A stretch of 64,000 nucleotides of DNA from assembly GCF_038397775.1 (NCBI RefSeq), contig NZ_CP151650.1:3596001-3660000 (forward strand), read 5' to 3'. A program made the position numbers and the translations under genes. Below the pieces are notes generated by a model that made no database searches, was not told the origin of the DNA, and saw only the letters and a program-made list of their open reading frames with translations. Of this stretch, positions 62,453 to 64,000 are shown piece after piece. This stretch comes from Pseudomonas sp. RC10. Lineage in GTDB: Bacteria; Pseudomonadota; Gammaproteobacteria; Pseudomonadales; Pseudomonadaceae. Position 1 is the stretch's first letter. The number at the start of each line of letters is the position of its first letter.

Positions 62453-63349
62453 TTACTGCACGAGCGGCGAATCGGCGCCTTGCAGCTGAATGCCGCGGAT
62501 ATCCGCTGCACCGATGAGGGTTTGCAGGTACTGCACCACCGCTTTCTGCCACACCCCTTGCTGCAACAGATTGCGGATGGAGGGTGCGACGGCCTCGTAG
62601 GGCAACGGCTGACCTTCGGCCCGCTGATCGACGCTGATCACATGCCAGCCATAACGGCTCTCCAACGGCGCGTCGGCCAAACCGGTCGGCAAGGCGAACA
62701 ACTGACGTTCGAGCTCCGAAACGGTCTGGCCCTTGCTGATCTGCCCCAGAGACCCTCCCTGTGCCCTCGACGGGCACGCGGAATGGGCCTTCGCCAGTTC
62801 CGCGAATTGCTCGGGAAACTGGCTCAATTTCTGTTGCAACGCTTCTGCCTGGGTCAACGCCAGGCTGCGGGCCTCATCGTCGTCCGGGGCACATTCGAGC
62901 AGAATGTGCCGCACCGCCAGCAAGGGCGCGCTGTGGAAGCGCACCCGGTTGCGTTCGTAGTAACCCTGACAGGTGGCCTCGTCGCAGACGGGCACCGGCA
63001 CTTCACGTTCCAGCAGTAACCGCGTGGCCGCTTCCTCCTCGTTTTCCCCTGGACCGATCTGCAATGACAGGCCCAGCGCAGCGATCCGTTGCTGCAACAG
63101 CTCACGGATCACCAATGCCCGCGCCGCACTGTAGACCGCCTCTTCACGACTGCCCGCCGGGTGATATTGCACTTCCAGCGCCATGGCCTGAGGGGTGATC
63201 GGCACCTCGTTGACCGAGACGATGGGCCATTCCTGCTCGCTGCTGGCAATCACCTCGGCGTGAGGGGCCGGCGACTCCGACGCAGCGGCACTCAACGGTT
63301 CTTGAGGCGCACAGCCGCAACCGCTGCCGCATCCACATGCTTCTGACAT
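62453..63349 (-). CDS. Parvulin-type peptidyl-prolyl isomerase of the nar operon (NifM/PpiC-like)
   Basis: 298 residues. The rotamase domain at about 140-240 has [25 protein letters not shown] and [11 protein letters not shown]. The N-terminus is a Cys/Gly cluster (CGCGSGCGC, residues 5-13) followed by a low-complexity linker. The same gene lies between narI and moaA1 in P. aeruginosa (PA3871). There is no signal peptide, so it acts in the cytoplasm, probably in folding of the nitrate reductase. AGGAG is 5 bases before ATG. Confidence 0.92.
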   Translation of the reverse strand: MSEACGCGSGCGCAPQEPLSAAASESPAPHAEVIASSEQEWPIVSVNEVPITPQAMALEVQYHPAGSREEAVYSAARALVIRELLQQRIAALGLSLQIGPGENEEEAATRLLLEREVPVPVCDEATCQGYYERNRVRFHSAPLLAVRHILLECAPDDDEARSLALTQAEALQQKLSQFPEQFAELAKAHSACPSRAQGGSLGQISKGQTVSELERQLFALPTGLADAPLESRYGWHVISVDQRAEGQPLPYEAVAPSIRNLLQQGVWQKAVVQYLQTLIGAADIRGIQLQGADSPLVQ

Positions 63350-63359
63350 GATCGTCTCC

Positions 63360-64000
63360 TTACGCTTTCTGCCGAACGATTTGATAGCGCCGACCGAGGT
63401 ACCAGATCGGCGCGCTGACCACGTGCACCAACCGCGTGAACGGGAACAGCACGAACAGCGTCAGCCCCAGAAACACGTGCAGCTTGTACACCAGGCTGAC
63501 CGGCGCGATGGCGGCCGCGGCCTCTTCAGGACGCAATAGCACCGTGTTCTGCGCCCACTCGGCGAGCAACACCATGACCGAGCCGTCCAGGTGTTGGGTG
63601 GAGGCGACAATCGTCAGCAGACCCAGCACCAACTGAGCCAGCAGCACCAACAGAATCAGGATGTCCGACACGCTCGACGTCGCACGAACCCGTGGGTCGG
63701 TGAGCCGTCGATGAATCAGCATGAGCAACCCGATCAGGCACAACCCGCCAAAAATGCCGCCGGAAACCATGGCCAGCAGCTGCTTGTTTTCAGTGCTGAT
63801 GACCGTGTGGTAGATCGCCGCCGGGGTCAGTAGACCGACGAAATGTCCGGCCAGCACGAACAACACCCCGATGTGAAACAGGTTGCTCGCCAAGCGCATG
63901 CCCTTGTTGGAGAGCATCTGGCTGGACCCGGCTTTCCAGGTGTACTGCGAGAGGTCGAACCGCGCCCAACTGCCGATCAGGCAGACGGCCAGTGCCACGT
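63360..64000 (-). CDS. narI: Respiratory nitrate reductase gamma subunit (5' partial)
   Basis: At least 212 residues are visible; only the first few are cut by the window edge. GSWARFDLSQYTWKAGSSQML, the haem-ligand histidines in LFHIGVLFVLAGHF and LVYKLHVFLG, and FTRLVHVVSAP match NarI, the cytochrome b subunit that takes electrons from quinol to NarGH. Five membrane helices in the family, most visible here. It stops 10 bases before the isomerase gene. narGHJ should lie just beyond the right edge. Confidence 0.95.
   Translation of the reverse strand, partial: VALAVCLIGSWARFDLSQYTWKAGSSQMLSNKGMRLASNLFHIGVLFVLAGHFVGLLTPAAIYHTVISTENKQLLAMVSGGIFGGLCLIGLLMLIHRRLTDPRVRATSSVSDILILLVLLAQLVLGLLTIVASTQHLDGSVMVLLAEWAQNTVLLRPEEAAAAIAPVSLVYKLHVFLGLTLFVLFPFTRLVHVVSAPIWYLGRRYQIVRQKA

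Noticed and set aside
1..64000. tRNA, rRNA and known riboswitch genes
   Set aside because: Reading both strands by eye showed no tRNA T-loop motif in a plausible context, no rRNA sequence and no recognisable riboswitch core; a covariance-model scan would be decisive.

Overview
The window is GC-rich chromosomal DNA that reads as Pseudomonas. Supporting features are DUF2790, an OprD-type porin, a PA4872-like oxaloacetate decarboxylase, the gene order narI / PpiC-NifM-like isomerase / moaA known from the P. aeruginosa nar locus, and REP doublets of the Pseudomonas type. A nitrate-respiration operon makes a denitrifying or nitrate-respiring species (P. fluorescens complex or relative) more likely than P. 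syringae; that placement is inference.

Layout: (1) 1-6260, a tightly packed operon of an AprA/fumarate-reductase-like flavoprotein (5' end outside the window), a two-cluster ferredoxin, a TauABC-type importer whose binding protein carries a NosL-like tail, a HEAT-repeat protein and a DUF971 protein. REP doublets sit on both sides of the binding-protein gene. This is the best candidate for an undescribed system. (2) 6280-15200, mostly housekeeping: phosphatidylcholine synthase, a small secreted protein, GNAT, rlhA, RidA, an SDR without its catalytic Tyr/Lys, oxaloacetate decarboxylase, DUF2790, metallophosphoesterase. (3) 15387-23089, an alcohol/aldehyde oxidation module: zinc alcohol dehydrogenase, AraC regulator, IorAB-type molybdenum hydroxylase, tri-haem cytochrome c and XdhC maturation factor. 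(4) 23184-27264, LysR/MFS pair, a tyrosine recombinase with inverted repeats upstream, and a small secreted protein. (5) 27608-35194, a leftward CoA-dependent catabolic unit: OprD porin, CaiB-type CoA transferase, two enoyl-CoA hydratase-fold enzymes, MHS transporter, LysR, then an AraC gene. (6) 35679-43056, aldehyde dehydrogenase, MocR regulator and a divergent set of VOC, homoserine-dehydrogenase-like, GATase, class II aldolase and DapA-family genes: an unassigned pathway. (7) 43328-49318, LysR plus rhmT-rhmD-rhmA-aldA, the non-phosphorylated L-rhamnonate route to pyruvate and lactate. (8) 49429-54217, MFS + class II aldolase + LysR, then tautomerase + LysR. (9) 54255-61422, a Tag glycosylase lacking the zinc-site residues, an HpaI/HpaH/FAH/amidohydrolase operon, and RidA-IclR-MFS. 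(10) 61447-64000, moaA, a parvulin-type isomerase and narI (5' end outside the window).

From 15 kb onward the window is essentially a chain of self-contained catabolic modules, each with its own transporter and regulator (five LysR, two AraC, one IclR, one MocR; five MFS). Several of these carry AAnAAnAA motifs at or near the ribosome binding site, the known Crc/Hfq catabolite-repression target, which suggests the modules share post-transcriptional control although each has a separate transcriptional regulator. No tRNA, rRNA, CRISPR array or insertion sequence was seen.
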